Notes: a model not told the origin generated them from the sequence alone. Shown: positions 26,101-35,200, counted from the first letter of the stretch. The stretch is 64,000 bases of DNA from Rhizobium sp. CFBP 8762 (GCF_014841565.1 NZ_JACYUD010000005.1:62001-126000), one strand, 5' to 3'. Program-made: numbers and translations.

Positions 26101-27377
26101 AGGGTGGCTCCAGTCGATCGTTTGATCAGTTTGCCTGCCTCATATTGTGCAGCGATATCTCGACGATTGATTTTTCCATTTGCCTGACGTGGGATTTCTT
26201 CGACCTGCACCAGGTCCGATGGCAATTGATGGCTGGCGAGGTGGTTGCTGCACCAATCACGAATATTTTTTGGGGGAACCGATTGACTTGCACTGTACAG
26301 CAGCACGACCCGTTCGCCGGCAAACTGGTCAGATTTGCGAAAGGCAACAGCATCCCGGATTGTTGCCATGGCCATCACCGTATCCTCGACATCTTTTGGA
26401 TACACGTTCAAGCCTGAAACATTGATCATGTCGTCCATACGCGACATGAAAACCAGCATGCCATCTGCGCGTTGGTAACCAAGATCACGGGTGTTGATGG
26501 CACGGCCGTCTCTGGACTGGATGATGATTTCGCTTGCGGTTTCCCGGCTGTTCCCGGTTATTGCCGCATGGTGCGGCAATACGAAACCCATCTCGTCAGA
26601 CGCGCGAACATCTGGGTTGATAGCGATACAACCGGTTTCCGAGCAGCCATACTGCTGAAACATGTGCTGACTTTTGTCGCGGATGCGGGCAAACCAGGGC
26701 TCGGGTAGAAGGGTGCCCGAGGTCATGGTCGCGTACAGTTTTTCGTCCTCCGGCAGTAACCGAGATAAAGTATGCAGGATGGCTGGTGAAGAGTACAGCA
26801 GGGGGCGCTCGGTGTCGCGAAGGATGGCAAGAAGATGTTTTGGATTTCCGGTGTCCACAAGGGTTGGCACCTGCCCTCGTGCTAATGCTACAAGTATGCC
26901 GCAGATCAACCCGTAGGAATGGGTCGTCGGGCATGCGATAACAGGCGTCATCGTGTCCGGCTCACGAAAGGTTTTAACGTAAGTCTCGACTTCGCAGTCT
27001 ATTTCGGTCCAGTCTCTCGCGATGCATTTTGCCGCACCCGTCGTACCTGAACTCATCTGCAAAAGTTGTCCGGTAGAAGAAGGGCTCTCCGAAGGGATCA
27101 GTTTTTCCTCTGGATAGTTGCGGTAGATTAGCCGCTCGCATTGCGCCGTTTCGGCAAGTCTCCGTGCCGCTGAATAGGGAGTACTTGGGTGAATCGGTAA
27201 AACACTGGCACCGCTCTTGCGGATAGCGAAGAAAAGAGACAGCCATTCGATGGTACTGCCGAAACATAGGGCATAGCGGCGCTTGACGTCTGTGTCCAAG
27301 CCGAGTTGCGAAGACATGCGATTGCCCAAGTCTTGAATTGAAGCGCGGTCGTATAGCTGCCCGTCAATGTGGATCAT
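26097..27377 (-). CDS. Aryl-AMP ligase, AsbC-like (petrobactin-type)
   Basis: A 426-residue ANL-superfamily adenylating enzyme, near the about 410 residues of AsbC and shorter than usual acyl-CoA ligases. Motifs: LLQMSSGTTGAAK (A3, about 105-117), QQYGCSETG (A5, about 241-249), TRDLGYQRADG (A7), and NGKINRRDI (A10, catalytic Lys about 402). It should activate a dihydroxybenzoate as AMP ester and load it on the carrier domain encoded next; 3,4-dihydroxybenzoate is inferred from the company of AsbA/B/E-like genes. The ATG, with AAGGGA five bases before it, overlaps the upstream synthetase gene by 14 bases. Confidence 0.82.
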   Translation of the reverse strand: MIHIDGQLYDRASIQDLGNRMSSQLGLDTDVKRRYALCFGSTIEWLSLFFAIRKSGASVLPIHPSTPYSAARRLAETAQCERLIYRNYPEEKLIPSESPSSTGQLLQMSSGTTGAAKCIARDWTEIDCEVETYVKTFREPDTMTPVIACPTTHSYGLICGILVALARGQVPTLVDTGNPKHLLAILRDTERPLLYSSPAILHTLSRLLPEDEKLYATMTSGTLLPEPWFARIRDKSQHMFQQYGCSETGCIAINPDVRASDEMGFVLPHHAAITGNSRETASEIIIQSRDGRAINTRDLGYQRADGMLVFMSRMDDMINVSGLNVYPKDVEDTVMAMATIRDAVAFRKSDQFAGERVVLLYSASQSVPPKNIRDWCSNHLASHQLPSDLVQVEEIPRQANGKINRRDIAAQYEAGKLIKRSTGATL

Positions 27378-29109
27378 GAGTGTCCCTTATTGTTTGCGGC
27401 GTTAGTGACAGATCGTTTGGGATCCTGTGGTGGTACTCAGGTTTGTCTGCAAGAAGCTTTCGGGTGAGAAGGGATTCCGTCGCGATGGTATCGCTTTCGG
27501 TGTCAAGAAGTGCTTGGCGCGCGTGCATTTCGTGTGTATCGGCGTAGTTTGTCAGCAAACCTCGAGCCCTTGCCCAAAAATCACATTCGGAAAAATCATA
27601 GCTGGTATGGAGCAAATGAGAGACTTCGGTAAGGTTGAACACAAACAGGGTGTCCATCACCAGTTCGCGCAATGGTTCAACACTTTCGACCCAGTAATAT
27701 TGGTCAGGCTGGGCATTCCGATAGATTGGGTTCAGCGACTGAAAATCCGGTGCATCCTGCGGTCTCCGTAAAAAAGCATAGGAAAATTCTACGCTCTCGT
27801 GCAAATCTCTAAGGATGATACGGACCGGCCAACCGTTTTTGTGAACGAGTAGGACGTTCTGACCGTGGGCTTCGACGGCAATACCATGAAACACCAAAAG
27901 GTGCCAAATGGGCAGAATGACGATCTCCAGCAATCTGCTGGTCCAGTCTTCAAGGCCGAACCGTTCAATCCACTCTGAGACGAACGGCTTTCCATCAGCC
28001 TCAATCATCATAGTCGCATTAAGAGGAATCAGCGCCTCCTCAGGCAACAAGGTGGCTTCGGCGTTCTCTCGCCATAGTGCGCCGATTTGCCCTGCAAGCG
28101 GTCCCTCTGGATCGGCAATAATTCCCGCGTATTCTTTTAATATTGTCAGAGGGTAAGTATCGGTAAACAGTGCATCTCCTGCAACAACACCGGAGATCCA
28201 GTGAGACAACGCCGGTGCCGTACAAACCGAATGGGGTTCGAGCGTTCGTCGTGAGGAGGTATTTATAATATTAAGGGGTAGTTTAATGCTGGATGCGCCT
28301 GTCCGGTCTATACTGAACAAAGAGCGCACCGACTGCGTGGCGATATAGCTATCCCCAAACAGTCCAAGATAATGAAGCTCACCGGCTGTGATCCAAGGGA
28401 CCAATTCATGGTCACGCAGCGTTTTCCACTGCCAAGGGTGCATCGGTACATAACCAAAATCGTCGAGGCTTAGCTTAAAAGCGATTCGCCGTTGTTCAAG
28501 AGCGACCCAAGCATTGTCGCCTAATTCATTGCGCCAAAACGGCTCGTCCGCCATGGGAAGGTTTTGGGAAAGATGCTTTCGCGCAATCAGAAGCCAAACC
28601 AACTGAAAAGGTCGACCTGACTCCGGGCTATACAGTATATGATCGATAGTTGAAAAACCCAGGCGTGCCCGATAGCAAGGATGATAAGGATGCCCCTCAT
28701 CCAATGCACCGTCCAGTTCGCGAAAAGCCATACGCCTGCGATTTTTAGCTGGTAAATTTTGCTGGTTCCAATTGGAGAATGCGACCGTCTGTTGCAGTTC
28801 GTGCAACAATTTGCCTCGGTTGATGCCATTGCCCGGTAGGAAAGGAACAATGTCCCCAAGCGATGCAAGCTCCCAGGTGCCGTTTGATCGACGGACCTTG
28901 ATCGATTGCGGCGCAACACGCACCCGACCAAATACACCGATCTTGCACAGCCCACAAAAATCGTTGCCCCCAAGCGACCACCGCAAGTGCGGTACGCCAT
29001 CAATCAGCTCTTCTATTGCCTGCACAATACCTTCGAACAACAGCGCTGATATCAGTTGTCGCAGGACACGGTCACTAGAAAACGCCGTTTCTTCAAGAGG
29101 CAATGACAT
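27364..29109 (-). CDS. NIS siderophore synthetase, AsbB-like (IucA/IucC family)
   Basis: From ATG 29109 (GAGG seven bases upstream) the protein has 581 residues. IucA/IucC motifs: EGHPYHPCYRARLGF (about 138-152, ATP/citrate region), HPWQW (about 224-228), KLPLNIINTSSRR (about 276-288), HGIAVEAHGQN (about 408-418) and RDLHESVEF (about 434-442). The N-terminal DRVLRQLISALLFEGI resembles AsbB. Such enzymes condense a citrate carboxyl with an amine through an acyl-adenylate; AsbB adds the second polyamine arm. The start codon overlaps the upstream synthetase gene by 17 bases. A longer reading to 29208 runs through that gene and was not used. Confidence 0.85.
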   Translation of the reverse strand: MSLPLEETAFSSDRVLRQLISALLFEGIVQAIEELIDGVPHLRWSLGGNDFCGLCKIGVFGRVRVAPQSIKVRRSNGTWELASLGDIVPFLPGNGINRGKLLHELQQTVAFSNWNQQNLPAKNRRRMAFRELDGALDEGHPYHPCYRARLGFSTIDHILYSPESGRPFQLVWLLIARKHLSQNLPMADEPFWRNELGDNAWVALEQRRIAFKLSLDDFGYVPMHPWQWKTLRDHELVPWITAGELHYLGLFGDSYIATQSVRSLFSIDRTGASSIKLPLNIINTSSRRTLEPHSVCTAPALSHWISGVVAGDALFTDTYPLTILKEYAGIIADPEGPLAGQIGALWRENAEATLLPEEALIPLNATMMIEADGKPFVSEWIERFGLEDWTSRLLEIVILPIWHLLVFHGIAVEAHGQNVLLVHKNGWPVRIILRDLHESVEFSYAFLRRPQDAPDFQSLNPIYRNAQPDQYYWVESVEPLRELVMDTLFVFNLTEVSHLLHTSYDFSECDFWARARGLLTNYADTHEMHARQALLDTESDTIATESLLTRKLLADKPEYHHRIPNDLSLTPQTIRDTHDPH

Positions 29110-30889
29110 TGTTTGTCCTCGTGACAGCAATCGCGCCGGGGTCCATGAGGGGATTGCGAATGGCGTGATACAGGGATTGCGCTCCATTGTTTTGCAACTC
29201 GTCGACATCGTGAAGACGGGTTGTCAAATTGGCCTTGGATGCGATCGTTGGTAGATCGAGGATGTGGCGTATGAAGTCTCTTCCGGCGCCCGACATCGTT
29301 CCAGCGGCTGCATGCAGATGACTGCGAAGGATTTGAAGCAGAACGGTTTCATTGCAAAGCCGATCATGCCCCATGCGACTTATGATCGAGAAAACCTGGT
29401 TAACGATTAGATAATAGGCGAAGCAGTCCCGTATTTCGGCGTCTTCGTAGAAGAGCGCGTCTTGGTGATGGCTTTCGGGAACCATCTTTGTGATCAAGCT
29501 GCGATAGGATTTTGACAAATAAAACCCTTCGTTATCCCGGTAGTACCCAACGCTTGGATAACCCGAGGATATATCGATCAGGCTGTTTTGCTGATGAGCT
29601 TCCAGAGCTAAACCGAAGTCATCATACAGCCGGATCAGCGGTTCAACTGCACATTGAAGATAACGGTTGAACCATTTGACGCACGTTGCAGCGATATCTT
29701 CCGCAGATGCATAAGCAAGTTTATGGATGAGCTGAGAAAGGTAAGACAGTGCGCCAGGGAGGGGGGCGGCCGCTAGTGCTGCGGTTGTTACAATACCATC
29801 GCCGCGAGTTCCCCGAAACGGATTCTCCCTGAATATAATTTCAAAACCGCTTTCCTCGCGTCCAGGCAGATCGAGTGTGATGTAAGCGGGGTCTTGAATG
29901 ATACGGAACGTTCCGCTTGTACTCGTAAGGCCGATACTCTGCACGAGCTTGGCCATGACGATGCCAGCTTCAAGCTCATGGCGGCGGTTGATACGAATGG
30001 AGTTGGTAATCCTGACCGGCAATGAGAACTTCAGCATCCATTCAGCATCTGAGTTGAAGACCGTTCGGACCGATGATGTTGCTGTAAATGTACTGCCGGC
30101 TGGCCCCAGATGACGCAGATCACCCTTCTCCAGTAAAGTGATGATATCAGGATCCATCAACACCGCTTCCGCCTGGAGCGGATGCAGTGGTATCAGGACC
30201 TCTCCCGGGCCGATGATGAGATTGTGCTGAGCTTCACCGAGCATTTGCCGAATAGCGTCGCTGGCTGAAACGGTGTTTGCAGAGGCTTGCCTCACAATGG
30301 ATTGATGCGCGGCGAAATACTGAAGTTGAAACGTCCCGCCAAGTTCAGGTGCATATCGCTGCTGGTGCCAGAATGCCATGCCTTGCCGGCTCTTTGGGGT
30401 CGGATGTTGCCAGTGGCCATAAATCAGAGACTGCTCTGCTTGGATAAAGTTATCAGGAGCTATCGGTGTCCGAATGGCTGTTTCAATATAGGTCGCCATC
30501 AATTGATAGCTATCGATAATTCGTGCGAGAAGCTCAACCTCGCGGACACGCACAGCCTCCAGGTGCCCGCCTTCCGTTTGCGTATAGGCATAACGAACCA
30601 AAGCGATGACAGCCGTTAACGGCGGGACGGGTTCCCAGACAACATCAGTACTCAGCCGTGACCATATCCTGCCAAAGTGCTGTGGTCCGCACACGGATGT
30701 TGATATTAATTCAGCTCGTATGAAAAGTTTTTGGAAACCGATCGACCATTCGACTGCCGAAACACTTTCGCCATGAATGTGATGGTTAACGCGTACTCCT
30801 GTATCAAACTCGTTCATGAAGGAGGCGGCAAAGCAGGAAAATGTGACGTGCTCGGCCACCCAGCTAGCTGGCTTTGTTGTTTCACTCAT
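29093..30889 (-). CDS. NIS siderophore synthetase, AsbA-like (IucA/IucC family)
   Basis: From ATG 30889 the protein has 598 residues, close to the about 600 of AsbA. The upstream frame to 31000 lacks a ribosome site, and alignment-like similarity to AsbA begins at AEHVTFSCF. IucA/IucC motifs: PLHPLQAEAV (about 234-243), KFSLPVRITNSIR (about 287-299), LEAHQQNSL (about 429-437) and YYRDNEGFYLS (about 449). AsbA joins the first polyamine to citrate. It is the first gene of the four-gene overlapping operon (asbA-asbB-asbC-asbDE-like). There is no IucB/IucD-type hydroxylamine pathway nearby, which argues against aerobactin or rhizobactin 1021. Confidence 0.85.
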   Translation of the reverse strand: MSETTKPASWVAEHVTFSCFAASFMNEFDTGVRVNHHIHGESVSAVEWSIGFQKLFIRAELISTSVCGPQHFGRIWSRLSTDVVWEPVPPLTAVIALVRYAYTQTEGGHLEAVRVREVELLARIIDSYQLMATYIETAIRTPIAPDNFIQAEQSLIYGHWQHPTPKSRQGMAFWHQQRYAPELGGTFQLQYFAAHQSIVRQASANTVSASDAIRQMLGEAQHNLIIGPGEVLIPLHPLQAEAVLMDPDIITLLEKGDLRHLGPAGSTFTATSSVRTVFNSDAEWMLKFSLPVRITNSIRINRRHELEAGIVMAKLVQSIGLTSTSGTFRIIQDPAYITLDLPGREESGFEIIFRENPFRGTRGDGIVTTAALAAAPLPGALSYLSQLIHKLAYASAEDIAATCVKWFNRYLQCAVEPLIRLYDDFGLALEAHQQNSLIDISSGYPSVGYYRDNEGFYLSKSYRSLITKMVPESHHQDALFYEDAEIRDCFAYYLIVNQVFSIISRMGHDRLCNETVLLQILRSHLHAAAGTMSGAGRDFIRHILDLPTIASKANLTTRLHDVDELQNNGAQSLYHAIRNPLMDPGAIAVTRTNNVIAS

Positions 30890-31005
30890 GCCCGCTGAAG
30901 TCCCTGCGACCACCCAAACTTGCGCATAAACGTCTTTTCCATACTTATCTACCCTAGATTGCACGCCATCGAACGCTAATGTCGCTGCTGAAGTTGGCAT
31001 CGCAT

Positions 31006-31076
31006 AGATACTAGTGTTAGAAATACAACATTTAAAACTTAATGAAAAGATACTAATGTTTAAACTTGAATGTTGT
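31006..31076. promoter_or_regulatory. Divergent control region of the siderophore operon and receptor
   Basis: The 234 bases between the two divergent starts are A+T-rich. AGATACTAGTGTT (31006-31018) and AGATACTAATGTT (31048-31060) are direct repeats with one mismatch, 42 bases apart. ACAACATT (31025-31032) and AATGTTGT (31069-31076) form an inverted repeat, and GTTTAAAC at 31058-31065 is a palindrome. I could not match an established Fur, RirA or Irr box by eye. An iron-responsive operator is inferred. Confidence 0.4.
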
Positions 31077-31123
31077 GCACGGCAATAATATCCCTCAGCA
31101 GTTGCTAATTTCAGGGGGTAGAC

Positions 31124-33397
31124 GTGTTGATTAGGTTTAATGAAAAATTACCATTTGCGACATCTCGGTGTGTTTATGTAGCTTTGGCAGGGGTTTCACT
31201 TCTTTCGCTCACCACCGCTTCAGCGCTTGGTCAGGATAAGCGCTCCGAGGTGACTGCGAAGCAAAGTCGCGTTCAACGTGTTGATGCATCTACGCCGACA
31301 GTTCTCGACGCTGTCGTTGTTCGAGGCCAATCCAGTGATGGTCAGCCTCCGGCAACGGGAACAATTGGTCAGCCGCCAACGCCTTATGCTGGAGGGCAGG
31401 TCGGTTCTGGCGCTCGTCTCGGAATGCTCGGGAACCGGTCCGTGCTTGAAACACCATTCAATATTACGTCTTACACGGAGGAACTCATTCGCAATCAGAA
31501 TGCGCGCTATGTGTCGGACGTTGTCTTGAACGATCCCTCCGTGCGCAACGACGCATCAACGTTCAGCGAGCGCGATCGCTTCATGATCCGTGGGTTTGAA
31601 CTCAACGCCGACTACACATTATTTGATGGCCTGGAAAATCTCACCAATTCGCGTCGGGTCTTCACCGAAGGGGTCGAGCGCGTTGAAGTATTGAAGGGGC
31701 CGAGTGCTCTCATTTCCGGAGGTCAGGACCGGATCGGCGGTACAATCAATATCGTACCAAAGCGGGCCGCTGACGAACCTCTGACACGACTGACGACGAC
31801 CTATATGGGTGAGTCGCAGTTTTCACCCCATTTCGATATTGGTCGCCGGTTCGGTGCGGACAATGAGTGGGGTGTTCGTGTCAATGGCTCCTATCGTGGC
31901 GGGGATACGGTCCTTGATAATAATGCGAACAAAGTTTTTGTCGGTACGATTGGTCTGGACTATCGCGGTGATCGTCTGCGCGCATCGCTGGATGTGACAA
32001 CCGACGACCAAAAGGTCGACGCGGCAACGTCACTGTTCAATTATGCCGAACTACCCGCCGGTGTAGCCATTCCCGATGCTCCCAATGGTCGCCGAAATAC
32101 CGCAAGTCCATTTGAATACTATGATACCAATAACATCATGACGGCAGCGAGAGTGGAATACGACTTGACGGAGGACGTCACCGTCTATGCCGCCGGTGGC
32201 GTACGCCGCTACCGGGAAAACTTTGTGGGATCCTACTATAATATCAAGAATATTCTGGGGGATGCGGGCATTATCGTTTCCACCAATCCCCAACAGCACG
32301 AAGGATTTTCAGCTGAAGTTGGTTTGAGAGCCAAACTCGAAACCGAAGTTGTCGATCACCAGCTCAATATTGCCTATACACGTGCTGGAACTGAGAATTA
32401 TCGCACCCAGAAATCTCGAGGCCGCGAGCTGAAATTGCTGACGGAAACGACAAATATCTACAATCCGGCGCAGCTTGATAGCAATAAAATAGACTTTTCT
32501 GTTGTGCCGCGAGCGAGCAACGCCTGGCTTTTCAGCAAAGGACGTGAAAGCAGCATTGCTGTGTCGGATACGCTTTCCTTCGACAACGATCGGTATCAAC
32601 TGACAATCGGTGGTCGTTTCCAAAATATTGAATCGAGCCTTCCGAGCAGAGGTTACAGCTATACGGATAGCCGCTTCAGCCCTGCTATTGCCGGGCTGAT
32701 CGGCATTACGGACAAGCTTTCCGTTTACGGGAACTACGTCGAAGCCTTGACAGCTGGAGAGACCGTCAACGACGAGCGTGCGATCAACAACGGGGATGTA
32801 CTTCCGCCTTCTGTCAACAAACAAAAGGAGATTGGGCTCAAGCAGGAGTTTGGTGATTTCGTCTTAACGACCTCACTGTTTGAGATCAGGAGACCCAGTT
32901 TACTCTTCGACCGCAATATCAAATTGTACTCGGCCAGTGGTTTGCAGATCAATCGCGGTCTTGAAGTCAATGTGTTTGGCGAACTGACAGACGACCTTCG
33001 CCTGCTGGGTGGTGTGACGTTCCTCAATGCGAAGACTGCAAAAACCAGAGACGGCCGATTTGATGGCAATGAAGTCAGTGGTGTCCCGCGTACGGCCATT
33101 AATCTCTACGCGGAATATGATGTTGATCAGCTTATATCGGGACTGACCATGACCGGTCGTATGATCCATTCAAGCAGCACGTGGTATGATGCGGCCAACA
33201 CCCAGAAGGTTAAAGACTGGACCCGGTTCGATGCTGGTTTGCGGTATGTGTTCACAAGTCCTCAAAACAAGCCGGTTGTCTTGAAAGCAAACGTAGAGAA
33301 TGTCTTCGATAAAGCTTACTGGGCTTCGTCAGCAAGAGACCATCTCATTGGTGGTGCACCAAGAACGTTTATGCTTTCCGCCTCGGTTGATTTTTAA
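31124..33397 (+). CDS. TonB-dependent siderophore receptor
   Basis: A 757-residue outer-membrane protein starting with GTG behind GGGGG. A signal peptide covers about residues 1-36 (VALAGVSLLSLTTASALG). A TonB-box-like TVLDAVVVRG lies at 59-68, a plug domain at about 100-215 (ETPFNITSYTEELI, RFMIRGFELNADYTLFDG, VERVEVLKGPSALISGG, GGTINIVPKRA), then a beta-barrel ending in aromatic Phe (LSASVDF). The plug is of the ferric hydroxamate/catecholate siderophore class. Divergent placement from the NIS operon indicates that it takes up the ferric form of the product. An insert of about 30 Gly/Pro residues separates TonB box and plug. Confidence 0.92.
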   Translation: MLIRFNEKLPFATSRCVYVALAGVSLLSLTTASALGQDKRSEVTAKQSRVQRVDASTPTVLDAVVVRGQSSDGQPPATGTIGQPPTPYAGGQVGSGARLGMLGNRSVLETPFNITSYTEELIRNQNARYVSDVVLNDPSVRNDASTFSERDRFMIRGFELNADYTLFDGLENLTNSRRVFTEGVERVEVLKGPSALISGGQDRIGGTINIVPKRAADEPLTRLTTTYMGESQFSPHFDIGRRFGADNEWGVRVNGSYRGGDTVLDNNANKVFVGTIGLDYRGDRLRASLDVTTDDQKVDAATSLFNYAELPAGVAIPDAPNGRRNTASPFEYYDTNNIMTAARVEYDLTEDVTVYAAGGVRRYRENFVGSYYNIKNILGDAGIIVSTNPQQHEGFSAEVGLRAKLETEVVDHQLNIAYTRAGTENYRTQKSRGRELKLLTETTNIYNPAQLDSNKIDFSVVPRASNAWLFSKGRESSIAVSDTLSFDNDRYQLTIGGRFQNIESSLPSRGYSYTDSRFSPAIAGLIGITDKLSVYGNYVEALTAGETVNDERAINNGDVLPPSVNKQKEIGLKQEFGDFVLTTSLFEIRRPSLLFDRNIKLYSASGLQINRGLEVNVFGELTDDLRLLGGVTFLNAKTAKTRDGRFDGNEVSGVPRTAINLYAEYDVDQLISGLTMTGRMIHSSSTWYDAANTQKVKDWTRFDAGLRYVFTSPQNKPVVLKANVENVFDKAYWASSARDHLIGGAPRTFMLSASVDF

Positions 33398-33946
33398 AGC
33401 AGCTATTTAAAGACTATAGTGGTTGGTCTCTTAGGAGACCCTAGCGAAATCAGTGGCTGTCCCTTAACATAATGATGTTGAAACGGGGTGCGATTTGAAG
33501 GCCCCAAACATCAAGCAAGGGACAGCTTGAACTGCCAATCTGAAATTGGTGTCGCTACTCAGAGCCAAATTACGTAATACGGCTACGGTCCTCAGGATAT
33601 CGTACGCAACTATGTCGAAGAGAAGCGGGCCTGCTAGCCTATAGTTCTTGATAGACAAAATTGGGCTGACTTTAAGCATGAAAGAAGCGTCGCATGGCGT
33701 ATCACGTCAGTTCACCGAAGCTGCGTTCGAGATCGCCAACGCCTAGATCGGTGTCCGCCGCATATATCTCGCACGGCGGTCTTAACCTTTATCGACTAAG
33801 ACCCATAACCTACAGCAGAACTGCGACAGCGCGAGAAGAGGTACGACCAAACGTTCACCTTAGACGCGCGTCGCGATCAGCCGGCGTCAGCTTAGCAGAT
33901 GATTGTGCGTGCGATCGCAACCGACGCCCGTTCGCCTAGGTCTGGT
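33398..33946. other. Gene-poor stretch after the receptor gene, with hairpins
   Basis: No convincing gene lies here. GGTCTC TTAG GAGACC (33425-33440) is a perfect hairpin after the receptor and may act as its terminator though no T run follows. GCTGTCCCTT (33456-33465) and AAGGGACAGC (33517-33526) are a perfect inverted repeat enclosing further pairs (GATGTT/AACATC and GGGG/CCCC). Short open frames on both strands (for example minus 33464-33679) have no recognisable product; an eroded mobile element is possible. Confidence 0.45.
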
Positions 33947-35182
33947 CTAAGAAGCAATTTGCTGAACAAGGTCTTCCGTTACGGTGCCGAGCGTCGAGCG
34001 GTTTCGGCCGTTCGCTTTCGATAGATACAGCGCGGAATCGGCGGCTTCGATGATGGCTTTGGCGGGGACCACGCCGATGGGAGCATGTGCTGCCCCTACA
34101 CTCACGGTCACGTGGGGGCCAACTGAACTGTCTGGATGGGCAATTGTTGCGTTCAGTACGGACAGCCGGATACGCTCCGCCGCTGCCATGATCTGGTTGT
34201 CATCACTTGTTTCCATCAGAATCATGAATTCTTCTCCGCCATACCGGTAGGCACGATCGGTCCCGCTACGAAGGGTCTCGGTCAGTGCCCGGCTAACCGC
34301 CCGCAGACATTCATCACCCGCCTGATGCCCGCTCCGGTCGTTGAAGTTCTTGAAGTGATCAATATCAAGAATGATAACCCCCAAATGGTAGGGCTTGCCC
34401 ATGCCTGCACTGACGCGGCGTTGCAGCCGTAACAAATCCTCTTCAAGACCCCGCCGGTTAAAAAGATCGGTCAGCGCGTCGTGGACGCTGGCGGATTTCA
34501 ATTCCTGATTCCGCATGTTTTGCAGGCGTGCAAGCAGGAAGTTCGTACGGTACTCACGCTCAAGATTATGGGCTGCAAACAGGGTGAATATGATTCCCGC
34601 AATATACAGGAACGCTAATGCGATAACCCGAGGAATATCAGCCATGGAACTGTAATAAATGATGATCGCGTAATTGACGGTGAAAATCACCGCTCCCAGA
34701 ACTGCGGAACGAAACTGGATTCGAACGATCATCGTTGCAAAGAGAATAATCAGCACGAACGAGTTCAAATAGACGTCTTTGAGCGGATTTTGACCGAAAA
34801 TGATCAACACTCCCACCCCCGATGATAGAACCCATAGATTGAAGACGAGCAGCAATTCGCGCGTCAACGGGCGCGGATGCCTGAGCGCAATGTAGATGGT
34901 TGCCAGCATTACCGGGGTAACCACAGCAAACCGCATGAGGAATGCAAGTTGAATGATGTCGGGAAAAATTAAAAAATCGGTGATGATGAACAGATCGAAG
35001 AACAGCAGTCCGACGGCAAGTTTGACCGCGTTTGAGCGTCCCCGTTCCTCGGAGGTTTCAGTCTCGAAATGATCTTCCAGCGACTGGGAAAATCGCATAC
35101 GCGGAAAACCCGATGCCAGTTCTGCTTCGATCCCTTCAGGCGTAATGGCAGTGTCGACACTGGTCGCAGATGAGCCGGGCAT
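33947..35182 (-). CDS. Membrane-bound diguanylate cyclase
   Basis: A 411-residue protein. Residues 1-50 are cytosolic, about 50-215 hold six hydrophobic segments forming a MASE-like membrane sensor, and about 235-400 the GGDEF domain (DALTDLFNRRGLEEDL; LDIDHFKNFND; YRYGGEEFMILM). GGEEF is an active variant, so c-di-GMP synthesis is expected. The residues five before GGEEF read SGTD, without the arginine of a canonical I-site, unlike the cyclase at 17271. A 15-bp inverted repeat lies directly upstream. It follows nudC on the same strand after 74 bases. Confidence 0.9.
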   Translation of the reverse strand: MPGSSATSVDTAITPEGIEAELASGFPRMRFSQSLEDHFETETSEERGRSNAVKLAVGLLFFDLFIITDFLIFPDIIQLAFLMRFAVVTPVMLATIYIALRHPRPLTRELLLVFNLWVLSSGVGVLIIFGQNPLKDVYLNSFVLIILFATMIVRIQFRSAVLGAVIFTVNYAIIIYYSSMADIPRVIALAFLYIAGIIFTLFAAHNLEREYRTNFLLARLQNMRNQELKSASVHDALTDLFNRRGLEEDLLRLQRRVSAGMGKPYHLGVIILDIDHFKNFNDRSGHQAGDECLRAVSRALTETLRSGTDRAYRYGGEEFMILMETSDDNQIMAAAERIRLSVLNATIAHPDSSVGPHVTVSVGAAHAPIGVVPAKAIIEAADSALYLSKANGRNRSTLGTVTEDLVQQIAS

Positions 35183-35200
35183 AAAAAATTACCGTTGAAC

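Noticed and set aside
24751-31000. Aerobactin, rhizobactin 1021 or vicibactin cluster
   Set aside because: No lysine/ornithine hydroxylase, N-acetyltransferase or NRPS; the AMP-ligase and carrier/AsbE-like protein fit petrobactin-type synthesis instead.
33694-33939. 81-codon plus frame after the receptor gene
   Set aside because: No ribosome site or recognisable protein; Arg/Ser-rich composition typical of a random frame.
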